Shown piece by piece: positions 1 to 6,937 of a stretch of 6,937 nt of DNA. A program made the position numbers and the translations under genes. Positions within the stretch are counted from its first letter, which is position 1. Every line of letters starts with the position of its first letter. This DNA comes from Anaerolineales bacterium (GTDB lineage Bacteria > Chloroflexota > Anaerolineae > Anaerolineales > UBA4823). The DNA lies in NCBI GenBank assembly GCA_022865865.1, contig JALHTN010000516.1, forward strand, positions 1-6,937, written 5' to 3'. Below the pieces are notes generated by a model, which worked only from the letters and a program-made list of their open reading frames with translations, had not been told where the DNA came from and made no database searches.

Positions 1-1254
1 GCTGTAAACCAGGTCAATGAGTGGCTGGAAGCTCGAGGGACAGGAAAACCAGCCATCATCTACAGACTGCGGGATTGGCTGATCTCCCGCCAGCGGTATT
101 GGGGTACTCCCATTCCGATTGTCTACTGTCCCGATCATGGGGCGGTGCCTGTACCTGATGAACAGCTGCCAATAATGCTGCCGGATGACGTGGAGTGGCT
201 GCCGACCGGCGAGAGCCCATTAAAATTGCACCCGACCTGGAAACATACCACTTGTCCAGTGTGTGGAGAACCTGGGCTGCGTGAGACCGATACCATGGAT
301 ACCTTCATGTGTTCCTCCTGGTATCACCTGCGCTACTTGAGTCCAGATTACGATCAAGGACTTTTCGATCCTGATGAATACGACTACTGGATGCCGGTCG
401 ATACCTACACGGGCGGTATCGAGCATGCCACCATGCACTTGATCTATACGCGTTTCTTTCATAAAGTTGGGCGAGATATGGGGGTCATGAAGGGTTCTGA
501 ACCGATGGCACAGCTGCGCAACCAAGGAATCATCCTGGGTGAAGACTCAGAGAAGATGTCAAAGAGCCGCGGTAACGTGATCGCCCCCGATGAGCTGGTA
601 GCCCGGTACGGCACGGACACAGTGCGTGCCTATCTGATGTTCTTTGCTCGTTGGGATTTGGGCGGGCCGTGGAACAGCAGCGGCATTGAAGGTTCAGTGC
701 GCTGGATACGCCGCACTTGGACTCTGTTTACCGATCCAGTACGATCCGGGAAACCCAATGCGGAAACAATCCGTAATTTACGTCGTAAAGTACACCAAAC
801 CTTACGTCAGGTCACTCATGATTTTGAGACCTTTGAATTCAACACCATCATCTCGGCATTGATGGAGCTGCTCAACGAGATGTACAAGGCTCGTGAACTG
901 GGTGCGTCTGGATCTCAAGAATGGGATGAGGCTGTGGATATCTACCTGCGCATGTTAGCACCCGTTGCTCCACACATTGCAGAAGAATTGTGGGCTCGTC
1001 TTGGAAAACCATATTCAATTCACTCACAGCCCTGGCCAGAAGTGGATGAATCCGCAGCAGCCGAAGAACAAATTACACTGATTGTTCAGGTAAACGGGAA
1101 GGTGCGTGACCGGATTTCAGCGCCGGTTGATATCAGCGAAGAGGATGCCAAAGAACTTGCGCTAAGATCAGAAGCTGTGGCAAAGTACCTGGAGGATAAG
1201 GAACCCAGGAAAGTGATTCTGGTTCCGGGAAGACTGGTCAATATCGTGGTGTAG
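1..1254 (+). CDS. leuS: Leucyl-tRNA synthetase, C-terminal 417 codons (5' end outside window)
   Basis: Class I aminoacyl-tRNA synthetase that charges tRNA-Leu with leucine in the cytoplasm. The reading frame is open from base 1, so the N-terminal half, with the HIGH motif and most of the CP1 editing domain, lies upstream. Visible in order, numbered from the first codon of the window: RDWLISRQRYWG (24-35), which leads back into the catalytic core; a zinc-domain-like segment with C43, H46 and a CPVCG pair (codons 85-89); RETDTMDTF; the KMSKS loop (codons 185-189, nt 553-567) followed by RGN; an alpha-helical anticodon-binding domain; and the C-terminal domain with VQVNGKVRDR, ending IVV before TAG. 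Every segment expected after the editing domain is present, with no frameshift. A probable terminator follows within 80 bp, and the next gene converges on it. The identification is secure. The true start cannot be seen. Confidence 0.98.
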   Translation, partial: AVNQVNEWLEARGTGKPAIIYRLRDWLISRQRYWGTPIPIVYCPDHGAVPVPDEQLPIMLPDDVEWLPTGESPLKLHPTWKHTTCPVCGEPGLRETDTMDTFMCSSWYHLRYLSPDYDQGLFDPDEYDYWMPVDTYTGGIEHATMHLIYTRFFHKVGRDMGVMKGSEPMAQLRNQGIILGEDSEKMSKSRGNVIAPDELVARYGTDTVRAYLMFFARWDLGGPWNSSGIEGSVRWIRRTWTLFTDPVRSGKPNAETIRNLRRKVHQTLRQVTHDFETFEFNTIISALMELLNEMYKARELGASGSQEWDEAVDIYLRMLAPVAPHIAEELWARLGKPYSIHSQPWPEVDESAAAEEQITLIVQVNGKVRDRISAPVDISEEDAKELALRSEAVAKYLEDKEPRKVILVPGRLVNIVV

Positions 1255-1296
1255 TGATGGTTTTATCTTGCGGACTACATTGTTAAGGACCTACTG

Positions 1297-1328
1297 ACCG
1301 CAAACCCCTGCGGCAAGGAGCGGTTTTT
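1297..1328 (+). terminator. Probable Rho-independent terminator of leuS
   Basis: ACCGC (1297-1301) can pair with GCGGT (1320-1324). An inner CC/GG pairing (1305-1306 with 1317-1318) shortens the loop, and the stem runs straight into a TTTTT tract (1324-1328). It begins 42 bp after the leuS stop. An alternative pairing, AAACC (1302-1306) with GGTTT (1322-1326), competes with the main stem. The T tract lies only on the plus strand, so it is not expected to stop minus-strand transcription in the same way. The stem is short, so confidence is moderate. Confidence 0.5.
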
Positions 1329-1331
1329 ATG

Positions 1332-2734
1332 CTAAGGTCTGCGCGCCCGGTATGTAATCCCTAAGGTACCAAAGGCTGCGGCTTCAGATTGCTGCGGTGC
1401 ATCTCGGTAAATATCATCTTTCCAGGTGATCTCAAAATTCTCGAATCCTGCAGCCTCAACCTTCTGCGCTAGCTCCGCTTCCAGCAGAGCACCAGCAATT
1501 CAACCTGCCCACAAGGCCAGGTTGTTCTTGGCGCTGTTGGGAAGCGGTTCCTGAACCAGGATATCAGCAATTTGTAATTGCCCTCCAGGTTTTAGAACCC
1601 GGAAAATTTCCTTGAATACCATGTCCTTATCTGGAGAGAGGTTGATGGCACCATTTGAGATGATGACGTCGGCTCACTCCGTAGGAATCGGTAATTGTTC
1701 GCTGTGATCTTGTATGAATTCGACATTGCTCAGGCCGGCCACCGCTGCGTTTTGGCGCGCCTTCTCGATCATTTCCGGAGTCATATCAACGCCGATCACC
1801 CGACCCTTTTCCCCTACTTTTCGGGCAGCGATCAGACAGTCCAGTCCTGCTCTGCAACCAACATCGAGAACATATTCTCATGGTTTGATTGCCCAATCTT
1901 GAAAACATTTCCTGTTCCAGCAAAGGATTCGATAACTTTCGGGGGAAATTGATCGAGCAGTTCATCATCATAGCCCAGCATATCAGCCAATCGACGACCG
2001 GTGTGAAAATGGAAACCGTGCTGTGGGTCCGTGGCGACAACGGCATATTCTTTTTTTACATCACCCCGTAAGGTATCGATGAAAACCTGTGGATAATTTG
2101 TGGGACTATCGAGATGACATGGTTCCGCTGGCGGAGGATAGTATATAAAGGTTTTGAGAGTGCCCAACTCGTCATAACTCTCCGACCCGATTTCTACATC
2201 TTCTAAAGGAACCATCAGGTCTTCGAAGGCTGATTCGGTCATCAGGACATATTCATCTGCAGCGACAGAATTCTTTTATAGGCGGTGGATGATGATCGGG
2301 GCTGTCCCAGATAGCTCTAAAATATCGTTGATATGGAAGAACAGGGTTTTCCCGCTATGAGCGACGACCTTGAGTTTCAATCGGTCAACATTGTTACATG
2401 CATTGCAATTGCAGATTTTGTGAAGGGTGAGTTCCGTTATCTTATTGGAAAATACACGGAAAAATTCGATCAATATCTCGAGTAAAGTGACCCGAACCAA
2501 TTGCCAACGTACTAATGGATCACCTTTATCAACATAAAGGAAGAGGGCATCGCCTTCCAAGCGGATTAATTGCATGGGTGCTTTTATTTCAGAAATGATG
2601 GTGCTGATCAGATCACGAACGATGATCTGACTATGAACCATTTCCTTCTCATTGGTCACGATGAAACGCGTATAACTGCTGATGTCCGCAATAAAGAAAA
2701 TCACTTCTTTTTCGGCTGATGGGGAAGGTTGCAT
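1332..2734 (-). pseudogene. Broken DUF2652 (cyclase-like) – SAM methyltransferase fusion gene
   Basis: Read through its lesions, this gives about 467 residues. Start chosen: ATG at 2734-2732, with GGTGAG four bases upstream, just before the conserved domain; an in-frame ATG at 2830 is less likely. Residues 1-200 resemble DUF2652, a nucleotide-cyclase-like domain: FIADISSYTRF (D17), RLEGDA (R58, D62) and a CNCNAC cluster (108-113). After a Pro-rich linker (200-220) comes a class I methyltransferase: GFHFHTGR, ESFAGTGN, motif I DVGCRAG, VIGVDMTPEMIEKAR, VIISNGAINLSPDK, RVLKPGG, ending RARRP before TAG at 1334-1332. Lesions: TAA at 2278-2276 inside HRL*KNSV; loss of one base near 1884-1893; TGA at 1676-1674 where a Trp is expected; TGA at 1502-1500 where a Cys is expected; and possibly TGA at 1880-1878, depending on where the shift lies. 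The usual motif I Gly is Arg (codon at 1853-1851). The methyltransferase is related to, but distinct from, ArsM. Its substrate is unknown. Confidence 0.85.
1472..1502 (-). other. In-frame TGA followed by a SECIS-like hairpin within the pseudogene
   Basis: On the minus strand the TGA at 1502-1500 lies in WAG*IAGALLEAE, where I recall related methyltransferases carrying Cys. Nine bases later GCTCTGCT (1490-1483) pairs with AGCGGAGC (1479-1472) through eight pairs, one a G·U, around a GGA triloop. The loop starts 17 nt after the TGA and has G in its first two positions, which fits the published general bacterial SECIS geometry. However, the same gene carries other disabling changes, and a codon-constrained hairpin can arise by chance. 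Selenocysteine insertion is therefore only a possibility. Confidence 0.2.
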
Positions 2735-2970
2735 TGTTCTCACCAATAGGAAAAATATTTTGACGGATCTTGCCTGGTTATACTCGATCAAGATATCGGA
2801 TTGATTTCTTCCTGGTAATAAATTTAACAAGCACGCAGTTAATTATCTCGTTGACACGATGTCCTCAATATCTGCGACTTTGATAAGTACTCACGAAGAG
2901 ACGGCAACTTTGTTGTAAAATAAGAATGTAAACATCCATCGGGTGGTAAATTCAGGTGACGATCTGAGAT
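2735..2970. promoter_or_regulatory. Divergent intergenic region between pseudogene and cyclase–STAND gene
   Basis: This AT-rich, 236-bp stretch lies between two outward-facing start codons, so promoters for both genes should be here. Seen on the minus strand: GGTGAG at 2744-2739, four bases before the pseudogene ATG. Seen on the plus strand: a perfect TTGACA at 2851-2856, but nothing like TATAAT 16-18 bp downstream of it; a TAAAAT at 2916-2921 without a matching -35; and AGGTGA at 2954-2959, 11 bases before the TTG start of the next gene. No convincing complete sigma-70 promoter, operator palindrome or riboswitch was recognised. Confidence 0.35.
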
Positions 2971-5760
2971 TTGAGTAATACAATGGATCATCGACCGAGT
3001 GGCACAATCACATTCCTCTTTTCAGACATCGAAGCCAGCACAAATAGGTGGGAGAAGGAAACTGGATCAATGGAAATTGCCTTCCAACGCCAGGAAGCAA
3101 TTATCAGGGAGTTGATGAGTGAACATGGGGGATATGTCTACAAAATGATTGGCGACGCTTTCCAAGTTGCATTTGATACGGCTATGCAGGCATTAATGGC
3201 GGCACAAGCTTCTCAACGGGTTTTGCAAAGTGAATCCTGGGGTGATATAGGACAGCTGAAAGTACGCATGGCACTGCACACAGGGGTAGTTGATGAACGA
3301 GGTGATGATTATGTTGGTCCATTATTAAATCGCGCCGCGCGTTTGATGAATGCCGGTCATGGAGGGCAGGTACTCCTGTCACAGGCGACCTACGAGCTTG
3401 TCCGCGATATTCTCCCGGAAGGTGTTCGCCTGCGTGACTTGGGGGAACATCGTCTAAAAGACCTAACTCGCAGAGAGCATATTTATCAATTGGTTGTCTC
3501 AGATTTAGAAACGGATTTTCCCCCAATTAAGACATTAGATTCGCACCCGAATAATCTCCCATTGGAAATGACGAGTTTCGTTGGTCGTGAGCAAGAGATC
3601 GAAGAAGTAAAAAGTCTATTGGAAATCAACCGCCTGATTACCTTGATCGGTCCAGGAGGTGCGGGTAAGACCAGGCTGGCACTACATTTAGCAGCGGATT
3701 TACTCGAAGATTTCAATCAAGGAGTATGGTTGGTGGATCTGGCAGCGATGAACGATCCGGAGCGGGTAACGCAAGCCGTGGCGGGTGTGCTGTCCGTGAG
3801 GGATGAAACTCAACGTCCATTGATAGAGACACTGAGTGAACATGTGCGGGATAAGGATATGCTGCTCATCCTAGACAGCTGTGAGCATATTGTAAAGGAC
3901 TGCGCGCGCCTTTCTGATGAACTATTACGTGCAAGTCCAGGATTAAAAATATTGGCAACTTCGAGGGAGGCACTCCGTATTGGTGGAGAACATACCTATC
4001 CAGTTTTATCTCTCGATACCCCCGATCCAATGCATATGCCTGTTCTTGAAGAATTATCTCAATTTGATGCTGTGCGTCTATTTATTGATCGCGCAGTTGC
4101 TGTTTCACCATCCTTTATGGTCGATAATGCCAACGCGCCAGCCGTAGCTGAAATTTGCTACCGCTTGGATGGTATTCCGCTGGCTATTGAATTGGCTGCT
4201 GCCCGGGTAGGTGTTTTACCTATTGAAGTGATCTTGGCCAGGTTAGACGATCGCTTTAGATTGCTCTCAAAGGGAGATCGTGCGGTGCTGCCTCGGCACC
4301 AAACACTGGCAGCTGTGATCGACTGGAGCTATGATTTGCTGACGAATGATGAGTGTATGCTCTTCAGACGGTTAGGAGTTTTTATCGGTGGCTGGTCACT
4401 TGAGGCAGCTGAATCTGTGTGCTGTGGGAAGAGGATTGAAGAATGTGCTATATTCGAATTATTAACTGGTTTGGTAGAAAGATCATTAGTTCAGATGGAT
4501 CACTCGAACCAGGAAATTCGTTACCGAATGCTGGAGACTGTACGTCAGTACGCGCTTGATAAGGCAATCTCTGCCAGTGAAACCGAAAAATTACAAAATC
4601 GGTACGTGCATTATTTCCTGGACCTGGTTGAAGAAGGAGAACAAAAAGCAAATCGCGAGTACGTAAGCATGGTCCCCAAGCAATTGGCGGTCGATTTGGA
4701 AAATTTTCGGGCAGCATTGAACTGGTCTTTTCAAGATCCAGCCGCTTATGGAGACGCAGGTTTGAGGATGGCCGGCTCTCTTTGGGTCGTGTGGTGGACG
4801 ATTGGATACCTTAATGAGGGTCGTGACTGGCTTGAAAAAGCAATCAGAGAGTTCCCCTCACTGGGAGCGCCACGTGCTAAAGTCCTCACGAATGCAGGGT
4901 GTATTACCTGGCAACAAGGAGATTATCAGATCGCTGGAGAATATTTAACCAAGGCTATTGAAATCTACCATGATTATGCGACAGATGATCGAGGAGGGTT
5001 GGCAAATGCTCTGCATATGTATGGTCATGTCGTATTTGACCAGCAGGACTATCTCGAGGCTCGAAAAATATTTGAGGCCAGCTTATTAATTTTCCGTGAG
5101 ATCAAAAATCAGCCTCTTATTGTCACTTTGGATAGCGATATAGGAAATATTGATTATCACGAGGGTGATTACTCATCTGCGAAAGTAAAATATGAAGAAT
5201 GCTTGGAAGTTTCCAGAGAAATGGGAGATCAATCTCTCGTTGCAGCTAATCTTCTCCGTTTGGGAAATATATACAGACTTGAAGGCGATTATGAGAGAGC
5301 GTGTATCCTCTATGAAGAGAGCTTAGTTAGTGTCCGTGAGATGGAATGGAATCTTGAATTAGCGAGCAATCTGCACCACCTTGGCTATGTTGCTCAATTT
5401 CGAGGGAATTATCAAGAAGCGGCGGAATTATTTTCAGAGAGTCTGGAAATGCAGCAAGATATGGGCAACAAGCAAGGTATTGCTGAGTGTCTTGCAGGAT
5501 TGGCTGGACTTGCTGTTGCAAGCGGAAAGTTCAAGGAGGGTGTAAGGCTGTTTGCGGCAACTGAGGAATTTCTGAATGAGTTCGGGGCACCATTGGGACC
5601 TGCTGACCGTGCCGAATGGGAAAGAGATTTATCAATTGCTAGAGATCAACTTGACAAGAAGGAATTTCCCATCCTATGGTCCGATGGGGCTGACAATACA
5701 TTCGATCAAACGATTTCCCAAGCGAAGGCTATTGCTGGTTTGCTGATAATTCAGGTATGA
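2971..5760 (+). CDS. Class III nucleotidyl cyclase – NB-ARC (STAND) ATPase – TPR signalling protein
   Basis: Likely a cytoplasmic signalling protein in which a STAND NTPase controls a cyclase; no signal peptide or membrane segment is seen. Residues 11-175 form a class III cyclase domain with metal-binding D19 (FSDIEAST) and D62 (KMIGDA), adenine-selecting K58 and D113 (DYVG), and transition-state N120 and R124 (NRAARL). These residues predict ATP-to-cAMP activity. Residues 200-420 are NB-ARC-like: FVGRE, Walker A GPGGAGKT (227-234), Walker B LLILD (298-302), ATSRE (329-333) and GIPLAIELAAAR (401-412). A winged-helix region follows (about 441-530, with LETVRQYA at 521-528), then five or six TPRs of about 40 residues (about 633-860). 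No C-terminal LuxR-type HTH is present, unlike many relatives. TTG at 2971 has AGGTGA 11 bases upstream; ATG at 2983 is a real alternative and would remove four residues. The gene is monocistronic as far as can be seen. The activating ligand is unknown. Confidence 0.93.
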   Translation: MSNTMDHRPSGTITFLFSDIEASTNRWEKETGSMEIAFQRQEAIIRELMSEHGGYVYKMIGDAFQVAFDTAMQALMAAQASQRVLQSESWGDIGQLKVRMALHTGVVDERGDDYVGPLLNRAARLMNAGHGGQVLLSQATYELVRDILPEGVRLRDLGEHRLKDLTRREHIYQLVVSDLETDFPPIKTLDSHPNNLPLEMTSFVGREQEIEEVKSLLEINRLITLIGPGGAGKTRLALHLAADLLEDFNQGVWLVDLAAMNDPERVTQAVAGVLSVRDETQRPLIETLSEHVRDKDMLLILDSCEHIVKDCARLSDELLRASPGLKILATSREALRIGGEHTYPVLSLDTPDPMHMPVLEELSQFDAVRLFIDRAVAVSPSFMVDNANAPAVAEICYRLDGIPLAIELAAARVGVLPIEVILARLDDRFRLLSKGDRAVLPRHQTLAAVIDWSYDLLTNDECMLFRRLGVFIGGWSLEAAESVCCGKRIEECAIFELLTGLVERSLVQMDHSNQEIRYRMLETVRQYALDKAISASETEKLQNRYVHYFLDLVEEGEQKANREYVSMVPKQLAVDLENFRAALNWSFQDPAAYGDAGLRMAGSLWVVWWTIGYLNEGRDWLEKAIREFPSLGAPRAKVLTNAGCITWQQGDYQIAGEYLTKAIEIYHDYATDDRGGLANALHMYGHVVFDQQDYLEARKIFEASLLIFREIKNQPLIVTLDSDIGNIDYHEGDYSSAKVKYEECLEVSREMGDQSLVAANLLRLGNIYRLEGDYERACILYEESLVSVREMEWNLELASNLHHLGYVAQFRGNYQEAAELFSESLEMQQDMGNKQGIAECLAGLAGLAVASGKFKEGVRLFAATEEFLNEFGAPLGPADRAEWERDLSIARDQLDKKEFPILWSDGADNTFDQTISQAKAIAGLLIIQV

Positions 5761-5922
5761 TTCCGGCTTGATTATGTTGATGCGTCTATAGAAGTTCTAC
5801 CTCCCCGAAAAGAAAATAAGATTAGTAATCAGTCCTCTGTTGAAGTGACATCAAGGGATCATGATTCTAAACTCAACTGAAACCTCACACTTCGTTCTGA
5901 AAAAGGGGGATATTTGAACGCT

Positions 5923-5980
5923 GACTGCTGAACGGATGAAGAGCTGATCCTCTACCAAATAATATTGTTCTTCAGCAGTC
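5923..5980. repeat. Perfect 10-bp inverted repeat upstream of the HAD gene
   Basis: GACTGCTGAA (5923-5932) and TTCAGCAGTC (5971-5980) are exact reverse complements separated by 38 bp. A small inner pairing, AGAG with CTCT, lies just inside the left arm. No T tract follows the right arm, so this is not a standard terminator. It ends 37 bp before the HAD start codon and could be a leader structure or a protein site. The rest of the 257-bp gap (5761-6017) shows no gene, clear terminator or promoter that I can support. Confidence 0.4.
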
Positions 5981-6017
5981 CTTCTAATTCGATGATGTAT
6001 ACATTAGAATTGGGGGT

Positions 6018-6659
6018 ATGGAGAGGATTATAATCTTCGATTTCGATGGTGTCTTGGCTGATTCGCTGGCACCCATGTTGGGTTATGCCGAACAGGTTTG
6101 CCGCGAATTGGGGATAGCATACACTCCAACGAAAGCTGATCTGGAGGCTTTGGAGCACATGGAGTTTTCGGAATTCGGACGCCAGCTGGGGGTTCCAGAA
6201 GATCAGATCGCTACCTTTGTATCTCGCAATTTCGAGCTGTTCACCCAGCGGGAAGAATCTCTGCAGATAACACCAGGTATGGATTCCGTGGTTCGTGGTT
6301 TATCCAAAATTTGCTCCCTAGCAATTATCACTGGCAACAGCTGTGGTGTCGTGGAAAAATTTCTCACAGCCTATGGTCTAAGAAACCTATTCCAAAATAT
6401 CCTTTGTGCTGAGGATGAAGGAAACCGGTTGGAAAAAATACTCAAAATCAAGACCCAATCAAGCGCACCAAAAGGTGAAATTTATATGATTGGAGATGCG
6501 GTCAGCGATATCCGCGCTGCACGTAAAGCGGGTGTCAAGAGTATAGCAGTCAGCTGGGGTCACCAGAGCAAGCACAAATTGACTGGTGAAGCCCCGGATT
6601 TGATCATCGATGAGCCAGAGGATTTATTAACATATTTCTCTGAGGTGGCTGGGAATTAA
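6018..6659 (+). CDS. HAD-superfamily hydrolase, phosphoglycolate phosphatase-like
   Basis: A predicted Mg2+-dependent small-molecule phosphatase of the cytoplasm. Over 213 residues it shows all four HAD motifs: motif I DFDGVLADS, with nucleophile D8 and acid/base D10; motif II, T105 in AIITGNS; motif III, a Lys at K140 or K143; and motif IV, GDAVSD with D160 and D164. The segment between motif I and about residue 85 is helical in character and fits a C1-type cap, placing it in subfamily IA near Gph/PpaX. Motifs do not fix the substrate, so phosphoglycolate is only one candidate. The ATG at 6018 is the only usual start codon between the upstream in-frame TAA (5985-5987) and motif I. It is preceded by GGGGG ending two bases before it, too close for a normal ribosome binding site, so translation may be weak or leader-dependent. 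It stands 257 bp from the previous gene and 192 bp from the next, so it is probably transcribed alone. Confidence 0.9.
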   Translation: MERIIIFDFDGVLADSLAPMLGYAEQVCRELGIAYTPTKADLEALEHMEFSEFGRQLGVPEDQIATFVSRNFELFTQREESLQITPGMDSVVRGLSKICSLAIITGNSCGVVEKFLTAYGLRNLFQNILCAEDEGNRLEKILKIKTQSSAPKGEIYMIGDAVSDIRAARKAGVKSIAVSWGHQSKHKLTGEAPDLIIDEPEDLLTYFSEVAGN

Positions 6660-6851
6660 ACCTGCAACCTGGGGATGTGTATAAATCATCATATTTCAAG
6701 CACAAATTAAATCACCCCAATAATGACAGTGGATTTCAGCTCAGTTAGATAATGAATCTAAACCTCAATCTGATGGGATCTGTCCAGAATAATTTCCTGC
6801 TGTAATCATCAACAGTTGTGTTCCAACAAAAGCTAATCAATTGGAGGCATA
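6660..6851 (+). promoter_or_regulatory. Intergenic region before creatininase-family gene, with ribosome binding site
   Basis: This AT-rich 192-bp gap has GGAGG at 6843-6847, four bases before the next ATG, which firmly sets that start. A TATAAA lies within TGTGTATAAAT, but no TTGACA-like element sits 17 bp upstream of it. TTAGAT/ATCTAA (6745-6750 and 6756-6761) can form a weak AT-rich hairpin around AATGA with no T tract. No clear terminator for the HAD gene is visible. Confidence 0.35.
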
Positions 6852-6937
6852 ATGCGTTTTGAAGAGTTAAACTGGTTTGACATCGAAAAGTACCTTGATA
6901 GTGATGATCGTTTGATGCTGGTCATCGGAGCTTGTGA
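6852..6937 (+). CDS. Creatininase-family amidohydrolase, N-terminal 28 codons (3' end outside window)
   Basis: Only the first 28 complete codons are present before the right edge cuts the gene. The start reads MRFEELNWFDIEKYLDSDDR followed by LMLVIGAC. This matches the opening of creatinine amidohydrolase/creatininase-family proteins, which typically begin with a Met-Arg-x-x-Glu-Leu-Thr/Asn-Trp pattern, then a short helix, then a strand leading to the metal-binding EQHG motif. That motif would fall just past the end of the window. Members are metal-dependent hydrolases of cyclic or linear amides, including creatininase, FAPy deformylase and mycofactocin MftE-type peptidase. The subgroup cannot be told from this fragment. 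The ATG at 6852 has GGAGG four bases upstream, the best ribosome binding site in the window. Confidence 0.75.
   Translation, partial: MRFEELNWFDIEKYLDSDDRLMLVIGAC

Noticed and set aside
220..525. Minus-strand open frame inside leuS
   Set aside because: It is antisense to a strongly conserved part of leucyl-tRNA synthetase, including the zinc-like segment, and its translation resembles nothing known.
1786..2046. Minus-strand open frame of 86 codons
   Set aside because: It is out of frame with both halves of the pseudogene, has no recognisable domain, and is a shadow around the frameshift.
1695..2071. Short open frames on the plus strand across 1695-2071
   Set aside because: They lie antisense to the methyltransferase pseudogene, whose minus-strand motifs are clear. 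They have no recognisable domain or ribosome binding site.
1332..2242. Naming the methyltransferase part as arsenite methyltransferase (arsM)
   Set aside because: The core resembles ArsM, but the C-terminal arsenic-binding Cys residues are missing and the GFHFHTGR and ESFAGTGN segments point to a different branch. The substrate is left open.
1332..2734. Reassignment of TGA to Trp in this organism
   Set aside because: One TGA falls at an expected Trp, but the 929-codon gene ends in TGA, other Trp positions use TGG, and another lesion is TAA.
2851..2885. TTGACA at 2851 as a complete promoter for the cyclase–STAND gene
   Set aside because: The bases 17 bp downstream (GCGACT) do not resemble a -10 element, so only the isolated hexamer is noted.
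3182..3716. Minus-strand open frames inside the cyclase–STAND gene
   Set aside because: They are antisense to the conserved cyclase and Walker A segments. They are shadows, not genes.
2971..5760. Calling the STAND protein an Avs-type antiphage defence gene
   Set aside because: The architecture (cyclase, NB-ARC, TPR) is that of a widespread signalling family, and no defence genes, mobile elements or effector nuclease are nearby.
6745..6761. TTAGAT/ATCTAA hairpin as a terminator of the HAD gene
   Set aside because: The stem is short and AT-rich with no following T tract, so it is too weak to call.

Overview
This looks like bacterial chromosomal DNA with four genes on the plus strand and one broken gene on the minus strand. 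No rRNA, tRNA, CRISPR array, insertion sequence or phage gene was found. The gene families point to a Chloroflexota (Anaerolineae-like) bacterium: a bacterial-type leucyl-tRNA synthetase, a cyclase–NB-ARC–TPR signalling protein, a DUF2652 protein and a creatininase-family enzyme. This assignment is an inference from family composition and was not tested by phylogeny.

Layout. Positions 1-1254 hold the C-terminal 417 codons of leucyl-tRNA synthetase (leuS), cut by the left edge. A probable Rho-independent terminator follows at 1297-1328. Converging on it from the right is a minus-strand pseudogene (2734 down to 1332). Read through its lesions, it would encode about 467 residues: an N-terminal DUF2652 domain (a nucleotide-cyclase-like fold) joined in frame to a SAM-dependent methyltransferase. 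It carries a TAA, at least two TGA codons, one frameshift and a changed residue in the SAM-binding loop. A 236-bp divergent intergenic region separates it from a 929-codon plus-strand gene (2971-5760). That protein has a class III nucleotidyl cyclase domain with all six catalytic positions present, an NB-ARC-type STAND NTPase, a winged-helix region and a run of TPRs. After a 257-bp gap with a perfect 10-bp inverted repeat comes a small HAD phosphatase (6018-6659). The window ends in the first 28 codons of a creatininase-family amidohydrolase with a good ribosome binding site.

How the parts relate. leuS, the HAD gene and the creatininase gene look like ordinary metabolic genes, each with its own intergenic space, and there is no clear operon. 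The most interesting part is the middle. Two proteins with cyclase-like folds are encoded back to back. One looks catalytically competent and is coupled to a STAND switch. The other has a degenerate active site, is fused to a methyltransferase and is now broken. One of its in-frame TGAs falls where I expect a conserved Cys and is followed by a hairpin that fits bacterial SECIS geometry. The other lesions make simple gene decay or sequence error the more likely explanation.
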